A DNA stretch of 64,000 nucleotides from Acidimicrobiia bacterium (GTDB lineage: Bacteria > Actinomycetota > Acidimicrobiia > Acidimicrobiales > AC-14): the NCBI GenBank assembly GCA_023264995.1, contig JAHFUR010000006.1, forward strand, positions 1 through 64,000. Direction: 5' to 3'. The first letter of the stretch is position 1; each line of letters starts with the position of its first letter. Below are positions 10,454-19,634 of this stretch, piece by piece. The notes under the pieces were generated by a model. That model had not been told where the DNA came from, did no database searches, and worked only from the letters and a program-made list of their open reading frames with translations. The translations under genes and the position numbers were made by a program.

Positions 10454-11241
10454 CCGGCCCGGGAGGCCGGTCCAGCAGGACAGTCTGGTCACACACGTTC
10501 TCCGACGCCATGGTGATGACCCGGCGCAACCTGCTCCACTACGTGCGGGTGCCCAGCCTGGTCATCTTCTCCACCATCACGCCGGTGATGTTCGTCGTCC
10601 TGTTCGGGTTCGTGTTCGGGGGCGCCATCCCCATCCCCGGCATCAAGTACCTCGACTACCTGATGCCCGGCATCTTCGTGCAGACGGTGGCCTTCGGGTC
10701 GATCCAGACGGGGATCGGCCTGGCCGAGGACCAGCAGCGGGGGATCATCGACCGCCTCCGCTCACTGCCCATGGCCCGCTCCGCCGTGCTGGCTGGTCGC
10801 ACGCTGTCGGACTGCTTGCGCAACCTGCTCGTGGTCGTGCTCATGACCGTCGTCGGCCTGCTGATCGGGTTCCGGTTCCACGCCCGCCCGTCGGCCATCC
10901 TCGGCGGGCTGGCCCTGGTGGTGCTCTTCGCCTTCGCCTTCTCGTTCATCTCCGCCGCCATCGGGCTGTCGCTCGACACCGTCGAGGCGGCCCAGTCGGC
11001 CGGGTTCGTCTGGGTCTTCCCGTTGACGTTCGCCAGCTCGGCGTTCGTGCCCGTGCTCACCATGCCCGGCTGGCTCCAGGCCTTCGCCAAGGTCAACCCG
11101 GTGACGATCACCGTCGACGCCGTCCGCCTGCTCTTCCAGGGCCAGGCCGCCGGTACCCAGGTGGTGCGGAGCGTGGCCTGGATGGCCCTCATCCTCGTGG
11201 TCTTCGTGCCTCTCTCCGTCTGGCGCTACCGGAGGGCCTGA
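10450..11241 (+). CDS. DrrB-like ABC-2 exporter permease
   Basis: The 263-aa membrane protein has about six hydrophobic segments and the ABC-2 signature region (GIIDRLRSLPMARSAVLAGR), typical of DrrB permeases. The N-terminal VWSHTFSDAMVMTRRNLL is conserved in DrrB-like proteins, so translation must begin before ATG 10511. GTG 10450, overlapping the ATPase stop, is the only suitable codon I see. The first eight codons are formed by a hairpin repeat that recurs at 57383-57414. Confidence 0.9.
   Translation: MTGPGGRSSRTVWSHTFSDAMVMTRRNLLHYVRVPSLVIFSTITPVMFVVLFGFVFGGAIPIPGIKYLDYLMPGIFVQTVAFGSIQTGIGLAEDQQRGIIDRLRSLPMARSAVLAGRTLSDCLRNLLVVVLMTVVGLLIGFRFHARPSAILGGLALVVLFAFAFSFISAAIGLSLDTVEAAQSAGFVWVFPLTFASSAFVPVLTMPGWLQAFAKVNPVTITVDAVRLLFQGQAAGTQVVRSVAWMALILVVFVPLSVWRYRRA
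10452..10472 (+). repeat. Short hairpin repeat (family B, copy 1)
   Basis: GACCGGCC (10452-10459), loop CGGGA and GGCCGGTC (10465-10472). The surrounding 32 nt (10448-10479) match 57383-57414 with one substitution. Here it covers the overlap of the ATPase stop and permease start, so it may act on translation or partial termination between exporter subunits. Confidence 0.65.
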
Positions 11242-11244
11242 CCG

Positions 11245-11916
11245 GTGTCGGTGCTCGGCAGCGTCGTCCGTGCCCTCCACCCGGGGGTGCGCGCCGTCCA
11301 CGCCCAGGGCGCCCGCTACGCCCGGGCCTGGGTGGCGGCCAACGCCGAGGCCCTGGCCGGCGCCGGCCCCTTGTGGGTGGTGCTCGGCGACTCGACGGCC
11401 CAGGGGATCGGCGCCCCGTCGTGGGACCAGGGCTACGTCGGCCAGCTCCTCGACCGCCTGAACGAGGGCGCCGGCCGACCCTGGCGGGTGGTCAACCTGT
11501 CCAGGTCGGGCGCCCGGGCCGCCGACGTGCTGGACCGCCAGCTCCCGGCCCTCGAGGCCCTCGGCGTGCGACCCGACCTGGTGACCTGCGCCATCGGGGC
11601 CAACGACATCACCCGGCGCACGCCGGCGGCCCGGCTGGAGCAGCAGGTGCGCGCCATCATGGCCCGCCTGCCGGCGGGGGCGGTCGTGGCCACGCTGCCC
11701 CAGGGCCTGGGCGTGGCCCGGACCGAGGCGGTGAACCGGGTGGTCCGGGCCGAGGCGCCGGCGGCCGGGCTGGTCGTGGCCGACGTGTGGGCCCGCACCG
11801 GCCCGCCATGGCGCGGGAAGTTCGCCGCCGACGGCTTCCACCCGGGCGCGGTCGGGTACGCGGACTGGGCCGCCGCCTTCGCCGAGGCGCTCGACCGGGG
11901 CGGTCGGAGTGCGTAA
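11245..11916 (+). CDS. SGNH/GDSL hydrolase
   Basis: At 223 aa it shows the SGNH blocks: VLGDSTAQGIG (block I, Ser nucleophile, about 46-56), the block III motif IGANDI and block V DGFHPGAVGY with Asp/His. The family comprises esterases, lipases and acylhydrolases. No signal peptide is visible, so it is probably cytoplasmic. GTG 11245 is 3 nt after the permease stop, suggesting cotranscription with the ABC exporter. Its stop codon is embedded in a perfect palindrome that belongs to the next promoter. Confidence 0.88.
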   Translation: MSVLGSVVRALHPGVRAVHAQGARYARAWVAANAEALAGAGPLWVVLGDSTAQGIGAPSWDQGYVGQLLDRLNEGAGRPWRVVNLSRSGARAADVLDRQLPALEALGVRPDLVTCAIGANDITRRTPAARLEQQVRAIMARLPAGAVVATLPQGLGVARTEAVNRVVRAEAPAAGLVVADVWARTGPPWRGKFAADGFHPGAVGYADWAAAFAEALDRGGRSA

Positions 11917-11931
11917 CCAACCGGTTGGTTA
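11914..11931. promoter_or_regulatory. Perfect palindromic operator upstream of TetR gene
   Basis: TAACCAACCGGTTGGTTA is an 18-bp perfect palindrome. It begins with the TAA stop codon of the SGNH gene and ends inside the TAGAGT -10 box (11930-11935) of the following TetR gene, whose ATG is 8 nt further on. Position and symmetry argue for autoregulation by that TetR protein. The AACCAACCGGTTGGTT core resembles known TetR-family sites. Confidence 0.75.
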
Positions 11932-11943
11932 GAGTCCCTAGGG

Positions 11944-12615
11944 ATGCCAGTGCGTGATCGGGCGGATGTGGATCGCTTCACCGCGACCCCCCAGGCCGCC
12001 TCGGACCGCATCCTCGACGCCGCCATCGAGGAGTTCGTCGAGTACGGCCTGGCCGGGGCGCGGGTCGACCGGATCGCGGCCCGGGCCGGGGCCAACAAGC
12101 AGCTCCTCTACCGGCACTACGGCAGCAAGGAGGGCCTGTTCGACGCGGCCATGCGGGGCATGATCAGCCGCTTCAACCAGATCCGCAGCGAGCTGCCGCC
12201 CACGCTCGAGGAGCGTCTCCCGTTCTACTTCGAGCGGGCCACCGACGACGTGCCGTGGGTCCGGCTCCTGCAGTGGGAGGCGCTGCAGACCGGCGACGGG
12301 CCGGCGGTCAACGAGGACGAGCGCCGGGCCCACATGGAGCGGGCGGTGGCGAGCGTCCGGGCCGACCAGGCCGCCGGCCTCCTGCCCGCCGACCTCGATG
12401 CCGGCCAGCTGTTCCTGTCCTTCCAGGCCCTGGCCGCCCACCCGACGGCGTTCCCCCAGATGACGCGCTTCATCACGGGGATGAACCCGACCGACCCGGA
12501 GTTCCGGGCCCAGCGGGCCGAGTTCCTACGCCGGCTGGGCCGGTACCTGACGCCGGCCGATGAGCCCGGCGCCCCGCCGGCGTCTCCATCTACGAGCGAC
12601 CCGGCTCCCCACTGA
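11944..12615 (+). CDS. TetR/AcrR-family regulator (1)
   Basis: 223 aa with an N-terminal HTH: DRILDAAIEEFVEYGLAGARV, then IAARAGANKQLLYRHYGSKEGLF (about 21-66). The C-terminal ligand domain is of the type that ends in a Pro-rich tail. ATG 11944 is 8 nt after a TAGAGT box that is overlapped by an 18-bp palindrome, so autoregulation is likely. It is followed 13 nt later by a VOC protein gene, its probable target. The ligand is unknown. Confidence 0.92.
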   Translation: MPVRDRADVDRFTATPQAASDRILDAAIEEFVEYGLAGARVDRIAARAGANKQLLYRHYGSKEGLFDAAMRGMISRFNQIRSELPPTLEERLPFYFERATDDVPWVRLLQWEALQTGDGPAVNEDERRAHMERAVASVRADQAAGLLPADLDAGQLFLSFQALAAHPTAFPQMTRFITGMNPTDPEFRAQRAEFLRRLGRYLTPADEPGAPPASPSTSDPAPH

Positions 12616-12628
12616 GAGGACGACCCCC

Positions 12629-13111
12629 ATGGCCACCGTGCACAAGATCACCCCGTGCCTATGGTTCGACACCCAGAGCGAGGACGCGGCCAGCTTCTAC
12701 TGCAGCGTCTTCCCGAACTCGCGCATCCTGCAGGTCAGCCACTACGGCTCGGCCGGGCCCCGGCCGGCGGGCATGGTGCTGATGGTGAGCTTCGAGCTCG
12801 ATGGCCAGGAGCTCATGGCCCTCAACGGCGGCCCCGAGTTCACCTTCGACGAGGCCATCTCCCTCCAGGTCGACTGCGAGACCCAGGAGGAGATCGACTA
12901 CTTCTGGTCGGCGCTCTCCGCCGGCGGCGAGGAGGGCCCGTGCGGGTGGCTCAAGGACCGCTTCGGGTTGTCCTGGCAGATCGTCCCGGTGCGCCTCATG
13001 AAGGAGTCGATGGCCGACCCTGACGTCGAGCGCGGCCAGCGGGTCATGGCCGCCGTCCTGCGCATGGGCAAGCTCGACCTGGCCGAGCTGCGGCGGGCCG
13101 CCGACGGGTAG
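12629..13111 (+). CDS. VOC (PhnB/glyoxalase-like) protein
   Basis: 160 aa with the PhnB-type opening (ITPCLWFDTQSEDAASFY), a FELDGQELMALNGGPEF strand pair and the C-terminal WLKDRFGLSWQIVP typical of the family once named 3-demethylubiquinone methyltransferase-like. The enzymatic role is not known for most members. ATG 12629 has GAGAGGA 8 nt upstream; the longer frame from 12560 overlaps the TetR gene. Probably cotranscribed with and controlled by that TetR. Confidence 0.9.
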   Translation: MATVHKITPCLWFDTQSEDAASFYCSVFPNSRILQVSHYGSAGPRPAGMVLMVSFELDGQELMALNGGPEFTFDEAISLQVDCETQEEIDYFWSALSAGGEEGPCGWLKDRFGLSWQIVPVRLMKESMADPDVERGQRVMAAVLRMGKLDLAELRRAADG

Positions 13112-13114
13112 CCG

Positions 13115-14338
13115 CTACGTCGCGCCGCGCAGCCGGGCGGCCTGGGTGGTGAGGTAGTCGCGTTCGCGGACGTTGGTGGCGCCGGCGGCCGCCGCTCGGT
13201 ACCCGGCGGCGGCGCCGGCGGGGTCCCCGGCCAGTTCCAGGAGATGGGCCCGCACGGCGTGGAGGCGGTGGTGGCCGCCGAGGCGGGCGTCGAGGCCATC
13301 GAGGAGGGCGAGGCCGGCGGCCGGGCCGTGGGCCATGGCGGTGGCCACCGCCCGGTTCAGGGTGACCATGGGGTTGGCGATCATGGCTTCGAGGCGGGCG
13401 TACAGGGCCTCGATCTCCCGCCAGCCGGTGCTGGCGTGGTCGGCAGCCTGGTCGTGGAGGGCGGCGATGGCGGCCTGGGCCTGGTACTCGCCCATCCGCC
13501 CCTGGCCGAGGGCGCCGGTGATGAGCGCCACCCCTTCGGCGATAAGGGCCCGGTCCCACCGGGTGCGGTCCTGCTCGGCGAGGGGGACCAGCTCGCCGCC
13601 CGGACCGGTGCGGGCCGGGCGACGGGCGTCGGTCAGGAGCATCAGGGCCAGCAGGCCGGCGACCTCCGGGTCGTCGTCGGCCAGGGCGGCGTGGACGGCC
13701 CGGGCCAGGCGGATGGCCTCGCCCGAGAGGTCGGGGCGAGCCAGGTCGGGCCCGCTGCTGGTGGCGTAGCCCTCGTTGAAGAGCAGGTAGAGCACGTGCA
13801 GCACCGAGCGCAGCCGTGGGCCCCGCTCGGCCGGCGCCGGCAGCCGGAAGGGCTCCGCCGCCGTCTTGAGCGTGGCCTTGGCCCGGCTGACCCGCTGGGC
13901 CATGGTGGCCTCGGGCACGAGGAACGCGGCGGCGATCTCCCGGGTGGTCAGACCGCCGACGGCCCGCAGGGTGAGGGGGATGGCCGACGCCGGCGTGAGC
14001 GACGGGTGGCAGCACAGGAACATCAGGACCAGGGTGTCGTCGCCGGCGGCGACGGGTGCCGGCGGGGAGACGGACCACGAGGCGGCCAGGTCCTCCCGGC
14101 GCCGGCGGGCCTCGTCGGTCCGGTACTGGTCGGCCATCCGGCGCGACGCCACCTTGACCAGCCAGGCCAGCGGCCGCTCGGGCTGGCCGTCGGCGGGCCA
14201 GGAGGTGGCGGCGGCGACGAGCGCCTCCTGCACGGCGTCCTCGGCGTCGGCGAAGTGGCCGTAGCGGCGGACCACGGCCCCGAGGGCCTGCGGCGCCAGC
14301 TCCCGCAGCAGGCCCTCGGTGGCCGCCGCCGTGTTCAC
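13115..14338 (-). CDS. ECF sigma factor, DUF6596/ECF42-like
   Basis: 407 aa. The sigma-2 region (RRYGHFADAEDAVQEALVAA, PLAWLVKVASRRMADQYR) and sigma-4 region (LTTREIAAAFLVPEATMAQRVSRAKATL) occupy the first 190 residues. The rest is a helical, TPR-like C-terminal extension with LFNEGY. This is the ECF42 architecture, which is usually coupled to DGPF/YCII proteins rather than an anti-sigma factor. The GTG start overlaps the stop of the upstream DGPF gene (GTGA), consistent with that pairing. The signal is unknown; the C-terminal extension is thought to be regulatory. Confidence 0.93.
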   Translation of the reverse strand: MNTAAATEGLLRELAPQALGAVVRRYGHFADAEDAVQEALVAAATSWPADGQPERPLAWLVKVASRRMADQYRTDEARRRREDLAASWSVSPPAPVAAGDDTLVLMFLCCHPSLTPASAIPLTLRAVGGLTTREIAAAFLVPEATMAQRVSRAKATLKTAAEPFRLPAPAERGPRLRSVLHVLYLLFNEGYATSSGPDLARPDLSGEAIRLARAVHAALADDDPEVAGLLALMLLTDARRPARTGPGGELVPLAEQDRTRWDRALIAEGVALITGALGQGRMGEYQAQAAIAALHDQAADHASTGWREIEALYARLEAMIANPMVTLNRAVATAMAHGPAAGLALLDGLDARLGGHHRLHAVRAHLLELAGDPAGAAAGYRAAAAGATNVRERDYLTTQAARLRGAT

Positions 14339-14736
14339 ACCTCGGGGTCGGGGGCGCTCAGGACCTGGCGGACCTCGATGCGGTCGAGGATGGGTGCCCC
14401 GCCGGGCCCGGGGGCGGCCGACGCCCGCGCCGCGATCTCGATGGCCCGCTCCGCCGACTCGACATCGATCAGCCGGTACCCGGCCAGCAGCTCCTTGGAC
14501 TCCGGGAAGGGGCCGTCGGTGACCACGGCGGCGCCGGCGCCCCCGGATACCACGAACTTGGCCTGTTCCGGCCGGGCCAGGCCCTGCGCGTCGACCAGCT
14601 CGCCCCGCTCGGCCAGCTCGGCGTTCAGGGCGATCTGGAAGTCGATGTGGGCCTTGACATCGGCCGGCGCCCACTCCGTCATCGGCGTGCAGCGCGACTC
14701 GACCTCTCCGTAGTTCTGCAGCAGCATGAACCTCAT
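14335..14736 (-). CDS. YCII-related (DGPF) protein
   Basis: 133 aa with the family signature TDGPFPESKELLAGYRLIDV (about 73-92), a ferredoxin-like YCII fold and a short N-terminal MRFMLLQNYG. These proteins accompany ECF42-type sigma factors and are presumed effectors or signal modulators. ATG 14736 has GGGAGG upstream. It is the first gene of the pair and is divergent from a TetR gene at 14839. Confidence 0.9.
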   Translation of the reverse strand: MRFMLLQNYGEVESRCTPMTEWAPADVKAHIDFQIALNAELAERGELVDAQGLARPEQAKFVVSGGAGAAVVTDGPFPESKELLAGYRLIDVESAERAIEIAARASAAPGPGGAPILDRIEVRQVLSAPDPEV

Positions 14737-14838
14737 GGCTCCATCCTCCCTGTTCGGGTGGCGCCCGGTGGCGCCTCACACCCTGACGTCGGAGCTGGCC
14801 CCGCGTTCTCGACATGATGGGGCGGAAAACCGGCGAGA

Positions 14839-15456
14839 ATGGTGGCGGAGATGACCGTCGCCACCCAGAAGGCCCGCCAAGCTGCCGCCACCCGCTCCGA
14901 GCTGGTGGCCGTCGGGCGCCGGCTCTTCGCCGAGCGAGGTTTCGCCGGCACCTCCACCGAGGAGATCGTCGTCCAGGCGGGCGTTACCCGGGGCGCCCTC
15001 TACTACCACTTCCGCAACAAGGAAGACCTGTTCCGGGCGGTCCTGGCCGAGATCGAGGAGGCCGTCGCCGAGGCCATGACCGCGGCGTCGATGGCGGAGC
15101 CCGAGCTGTTCGACGGGCTGGTCCAGGGGTGCGGGGCCTTCCTCGACGCGTGTCTCGACCCCGCCGTGCAGCGCATCGCCCTCCGTGAGGCGCCCGCCGT
15201 CCTGGGGTGGGAGGCGTGGCGGGCCATCGGCGCCGAGCACCGTTTCGGGCTCATGGCCACCGGCTTGCAGTGGACGATGATCGCCGGCGAGATCTCCGAC
15301 CAGCCGGCGGCGCCCCTGGCCCACATGCTCCTGGGCGCCCTCCACGAGGGGGCGTTGTACATCGCCGCGGCCGACGACCCGGCGGTGGCTCGGGCCGAGG
15401 TGGGCGGGATCGTGCGCCGGCTGCTCGATGGCCTTCGGCCGCCAGCCGGCCCTTGA
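14839..15456 (+). CDS. TetR/AcrR-family regulator (2)
   Basis: 205 aa. The HTH spans about residues 16-62 (RSELVAVGRRLFAERGF, IVVQAGVTRGALYYHF, NKEDLF), with a TetR C-terminal ligand domain. ATG 14839 is the first in frame; ATG 14851 is also possible. The gene lies 33 bp upstream of a membrane-protein gene whose promoter contains an AcrR-like palindrome, its most likely target. Confidence 0.92.
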   Translation: MVAEMTVATQKARQAAATRSELVAVGRRLFAERGFAGTSTEEIVVQAGVTRGALYYHFRNKEDLFRAVLAEIEEAVAEAMTAASMAEPELFDGLVQGCGAFLDACLDPAVQRIALREAPAVLGWEAWRAIGAEHRFGLMATGLQWTMIAGEISDQPAAPLAHMLLGALHEGALYIAAADDPAVARAEVGGIVRRLLDGLRPPAGP

Positions 15457-15493
15457 CATTGGTCGCCATCCCACATACATACTGTCTGTATGT
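15453..15493 (+). promoter_or_regulatory. Promoter with AcrR-like operator
   Basis: TTGACA (15453-15458) is followed after 17 nt by TACATA (15476-15481). The inverted repeat ACATAC (15477-15482), TGTCT, GTATGT (15488-15493) overlaps the -10 and the ATG at 15490. The core resembles the TACATACA...TGTATGTA operator known for AcrR-type TetR repressors. The start site would coincide with the start codon, so the mRNA is probably leaderless. The TetR gene immediately upstream is the obvious candidate repressor. Confidence 0.7.
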
Positions 15494-15936
15494 TGCTTGA
15501 TCGCACCCATGCCTCGTCCGACTTTCACCTGAGCGGGCCGGCCGGCGCCGCTGTCGGCCTCGGGCTGGCGGTGGTGATGGGGGCACCCCTCCTGTTCCTC
15601 TCGAAACTCGCCGGGTTCCAGTTCGCGGCCGTCATGCTGGGGTTCGTCGGTGCCATCTACTTCGGCTTCGGCATCGCCGACGGTCGAGTCAGCGTGCTGC
15701 TCATCGAGTTCCTGACCTCCGGCGTGTTCCTCTTCGTCGGGGTGGTCGCCCTGTGGGCCGACGCGCCGGTGGTGCTGGCCGCCGGCTACGCCGCCCATGC
15801 CGTCTGGGACCTTGTGCACCACCCCCGGGCGGTGCCGACGCCCGTGCGCAGCTGGTACCCGCCGTTCTGCGTGGTCTTCGACCTGGTCTTCGCCGCCTTC
15901 ATCCTCCTGTGGTTCCCGCTGGGCGGCGTGGCCTGA
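15490..15936 (+). CDS. Four-helix membrane protein, DUF6010-like
   Basis: 148 aa with four strongly hydrophobic segments (about 18-42, 45-62, 68-88 and 120-145) and a conserved-looking GAIYFGFG and GYAAHAVWDLVHH between helices 3 and 4, which could bind a metal or haem. The His-rich WDLVHH and length resemble DUF6010 proteins; this is from memory and unconfirmed. Apparently controlled by the adjacent TetR repressor, which suggests a role in response to a small hydrophobic compound. Confidence 0.75.
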   Translation: MLLDRTHASSDFHLSGPAGAAVGLGLAVVMGAPLLFLSKLAGFQFAAVMLGFVGAIYFGFGIADGRVSVLLIEFLTSGVFLFVGVVALWADAPVVLAAGYAAHAVWDLVHHPRAVPTPVRSWYPPFCVVFDLVFAAFILLWFPLGGVA

Positions 15937-15942
15937 CGCCAG

Positions 15943-16860
15943 CTAATGGCCGGCGATCGTCCGCAGGGGCATCCGGGGCCCGAACCGGGGGGCGGCGCCG
16001 GCGCCGGCGCCGATGAGGCGCAGGACGCGGCCCCGGTGGCCCCGCCACGGTTCGAGCAGTTCCAGCATGCGGGCGTCGTCGGCCCGGGCCTCGCCGGCCA
16101 GGGCCCACGCCACCTGGTTGGGCAGGTGGTAGTCGCCCACGCTGACCGCGTCTGAGTCGCCGAGGGCGACGAGGGCCACCTCGGCCGCGGTCCACGGGCC
16201 GATGCCGGGGAGGGCGGTGAGGCGCCGCCGGGCATCGTCGGGGCTCATGTTCGCCGTCTCCTCCAGCCGGGCCGCGTACGAGCAGGCCCGGCAGACCGTG
16301 TCGGCCCGCTTGCGTTCGACGCCGGCCCGGTGGAACGTCCACGATGGGGTGGCGGCCCACACCGCCGGCGGTGGTGGTACGACGAGCGTGCCGGCGCCCG
16401 GCCCGGGTGCGGGCTCGCCCAAGCTGCGCACCAGCCGGGCGTAGGAGCGCCGGGCCTCGGTGCCCACCACCTTCTGCTCCAGGATCGTCGGCACGAGGGC
16501 CTCGACGACGGCCAGCGACCGGGTGATGCGCAGGCCCGCCAGCCGCCGGTGGAGCTGGCCGACGACGCCGGCGCCGGGGACGAAGTCGGCCTCGGTGTCC
16601 TCGGCCCCGACGAGCTGCGGGAAGGCGTCGAGGGCCCACTCCGTGCCCGGCCCCCACGCCGCCATCGTCACCGTGCCGTCGGCCGGGGAGACCCGAATGT
16701 GAGTGGTGACGGGCCCGGCCGGCGTGCGGGTGGCCCGCCACACGCCGGTGGTGTCGAACCGCATCGCCGGGTCGGACCGGCCCCGGCGCAGCGGGGAGAG
16801 GCTCAGCCGTAGGTCGACCGGAAGTGCCGGCGTCACCGTGCGCTGGGCCCCACCGCTCAC
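15943..16860 (-). CDS. HhH-GPD DNA glycosylase, AlkA-like
   Basis: 305 aa. The helix-hairpin-helix LTALPGIGPWTAAEVAL (about 222-238) is followed by SDAVSVGDYHLPN, whose Asp is the catalytic residue of the HhH-GPD superfamily. ILEQKVVGTEARRSYARLV is the typical preceding helix pair. The N-terminal 100 residues resemble the AlkA accessory domain. It is expected to excise alkylated bases, mainly 3-methyladenine. It lacks the Cys cluster of EndoIII/MutY. GTG 16860 lies 6 nt after TAGCAA. Confidence 0.88.
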   Translation of the reverse strand: MSGGAQRTVTPALPVDLRLSLSPLRRGRSDPAMRFDTTGVWRATRTPAGPVTTHIRVSPADGTVTMAAWGPGTEWALDAFPQLVGAEDTEADFVPGAGVVGQLHRRLAGLRITRSLAVVEALVPTILEQKVVGTEARRSYARLVRSLGEPAPGPGAGTLVVPPPPAVWAATPSWTFHRAGVERKRADTVCRACSYAARLEETANMSPDDARRRLTALPGIGPWTAAEVALVALGDSDAVSVGDYHLPNQVAWALAGEARADDARMLELLEPWRGHRGRVLRLIGAGAGAAPRFGPRMPLRTIAGH

Positions 16861-16905
16861 CGGGCCTTGCTACCCGAACATCGGCACTGACGACAAACTG
16901 GTCTG

Positions 16906-17037
16906 GTGACGACTGTCGAGCGCGCTCGGGCCGGCGCGGCGATCGGCGACTCCTACCGGCGGGAGCCCCAGTCGGCTCAGGACGACGCCTTGGCCATGGC
17001 GCGTGCGATCGCTCTCACCGAGGCCGAGCCCTGGTAG
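16906..17037 (+). CDS. Possible small protein, 43 aa
   Basis: A GTG-initiated frame with about 88% GC at third positions, close to that of neighbouring genes. It encodes a soluble, Ala-rich, probably helical peptide ending in ALTEAEPW. No clear promoter box or Shine-Dalgarno is visible. It lies in the otherwise empty 276 bp between the AlkA-like gene and the aldehyde dehydrogenase. It could be an antitoxin-like or remnant peptide; I recognise no family. Confidence 0.35.
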   Translation: MTTVERARAGAAIGDSYRREPQSAQDDALAMARAIALTEAEPW

Positions 17038-17081
17038 CCCAGGGCGAGCAGCGCTCGGTGCGTCGGGCCGGCGGGCGATGT

Positions 17082-17103
17082 GCGAGGCACTTCGTGCCCT
17101 CGC
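17082..17103. terminator. Bulged hairpin
   Basis: GCGAG-GCAC pairs with GTGC-CTCGC around TTC, with one bulged C. It lies 34 bp beyond the stop of the aldehyde dehydrogenase on its strand and 45 bp beyond the 43-aa ORF on the other, so it may terminate either. Confidence 0.5.
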
Positions 17104-17136
17104 CGGCTGCTGACCGGGCGTGACCGCCGGCACCCC

Positions 17137-18558
<1,422 letters not shown>

Positions 18559-18578
18559 GGCGCCGAGCGTAGGCGCCG

Positions 18579-19634
18579 TCAGACGGGGTAGAGGTCGATC
18601 TCGGTGGCCTTCACCGACACCCAGACCGGCCCGCCGGCGGCCAGGTGGAGGTCGGCGGCCGCGGCCGGCGTGACCTCGGCCACGATCGACGGTGCGCCGG
18701 CGACCTGGACGCGCACCCGGCCCCCTTCAAGGTGGACGCCGGCGGCCTCCCCGGCCCACGCGTTGCGGGCGCTGCCCTCGGGCCGGGCCCGGTGCAGGGT
18801 GACGGCCCGGGGGTGGACGAGGGCGAAGGCCGGGCCGCGGAGGTCGCCGGCCACGGTGAGCGCCGAGCCGTCGGAGAGCACGAGGCGGCCGGCCTCGGCC
18901 CGGCCCCGGAACAGGTTGAGGCCGACGAGCTGGGCCACCCACGCCGAGCGGGGTTGGGTGGTGACCTCGGCGATCGTGCCCCGTTGCGTGACCCGCCCCG
19001 CCTCGATGACGACGAGCCGGTCGGCGAGGGCCATGGCGTCGACGGGGTCGTGGGTGACGACGAGCCGCACGGCCCGGGTACCCGCCAGCTGCTCGCGCAG
19101 GAGCCGGCGGAGCTGGGCCTTGGCCCCGATGTCGACGGCCGAGAGCGGTTCGTCGAGCAGGAGCATCGCCGGCTCGGTGGCCAGGGCCCGGGCCAGGGCC
19201 ACCCGCTGGGCCAGGCCGCCCGAGAGCTGCGCCGGCCGGCGGGCCGCATGGCCGGCGTCGACGCCTACCCGCTCCAGCCACGCCCCGGCTCGCCGGCGGG
19301 ACTCGGCCCGGCCCCCGCTCCGGGCCCGCAGGCCGTAGGCGACGTTGTCGAGGGCGCTGAGGTGGGGGAAGAGCAGGCCGTCCTGGAACACGACGGCCAC
19401 CGGGCGACGGTCGGGCGGGAGCCAGGCGCCGGCGGCGACGTCGTCGAGGACGGCGCCGCCGAGGACGGTGCGGCCCCGGTCGAGCCGGACCAGACCGGCC
19501 AGCGCCCGCAGCAGGGTGGACTTGCCGGCGCCGTTGGGGCCGACCACGGCCACCACCTCGTCGGGCGAGGCGTGCAGGGCCACGTCGAGGTTGAATGGCC
19601 CGAGCCGCACGCCGATGTCGGCCGAGAGGCTCAC
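18579..19634 (-). CDS. modC: Molybdate ABC transporter ATP-binding protein ModC
   Basis: 351 aa. ATPase domain with GPNGAGKST (Walker A, about 32-40), [15 protein letters not shown] (signature) and LLLDEPLS (Walker B). A C-terminal region of about 100 residues has the TOBE fold, as in ModC ([11 protein letters not shown]). The GTG start overlaps the modB stop (GTGA). It powers high-affinity molybdate or tungstate uptake. The long frame extending upstream through modB is a shadow. Confidence 0.93.
   Translation of the reverse strand: MSLSADIGVRLGPFNLDVALHASPDEVVAVVGPNGAGKSTLLRALAGLVRLDRGRTVLGGAVLDDVAAGAWLPPDRRPVAVVFQDGLLFPHLSALDNVAYGLRARSGGRAESRRRAGAWLERVGVDAGHAARRPAQLSGGLAQRVALARALATEPAMLLLDEPLSAVDIGAKAQLRRLLREQLAGTRAVRLVVTHDPVDAMALADRLVVIEAGRVTQRGTIAEVTTQPRSAWVAQLVGLNLFRGRAEAGRLVLSDGSALTVAGDLRGPAFALVHPRAVTLHRARPEGSARNAWAGEAAGVHLEGGRVRVQVAGAPSIVAEVTPAAAADLHLAAGGPVWVSVKATEIDLYPV

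Noticed and set aside
10450-10513. Permease start at ATG 10511
   Set aside because: The conserved DrrB N-terminal segment VWSHTFSDA lies before it, so translation must begin earlier.
13115-14815. Single 566-aa sigma factor gene on the minus strand
   Set aside because: The first 159 codons are a shadow of the DGPF gene; the sigma homology starts at GTG 14338 in a GTGA overlap.
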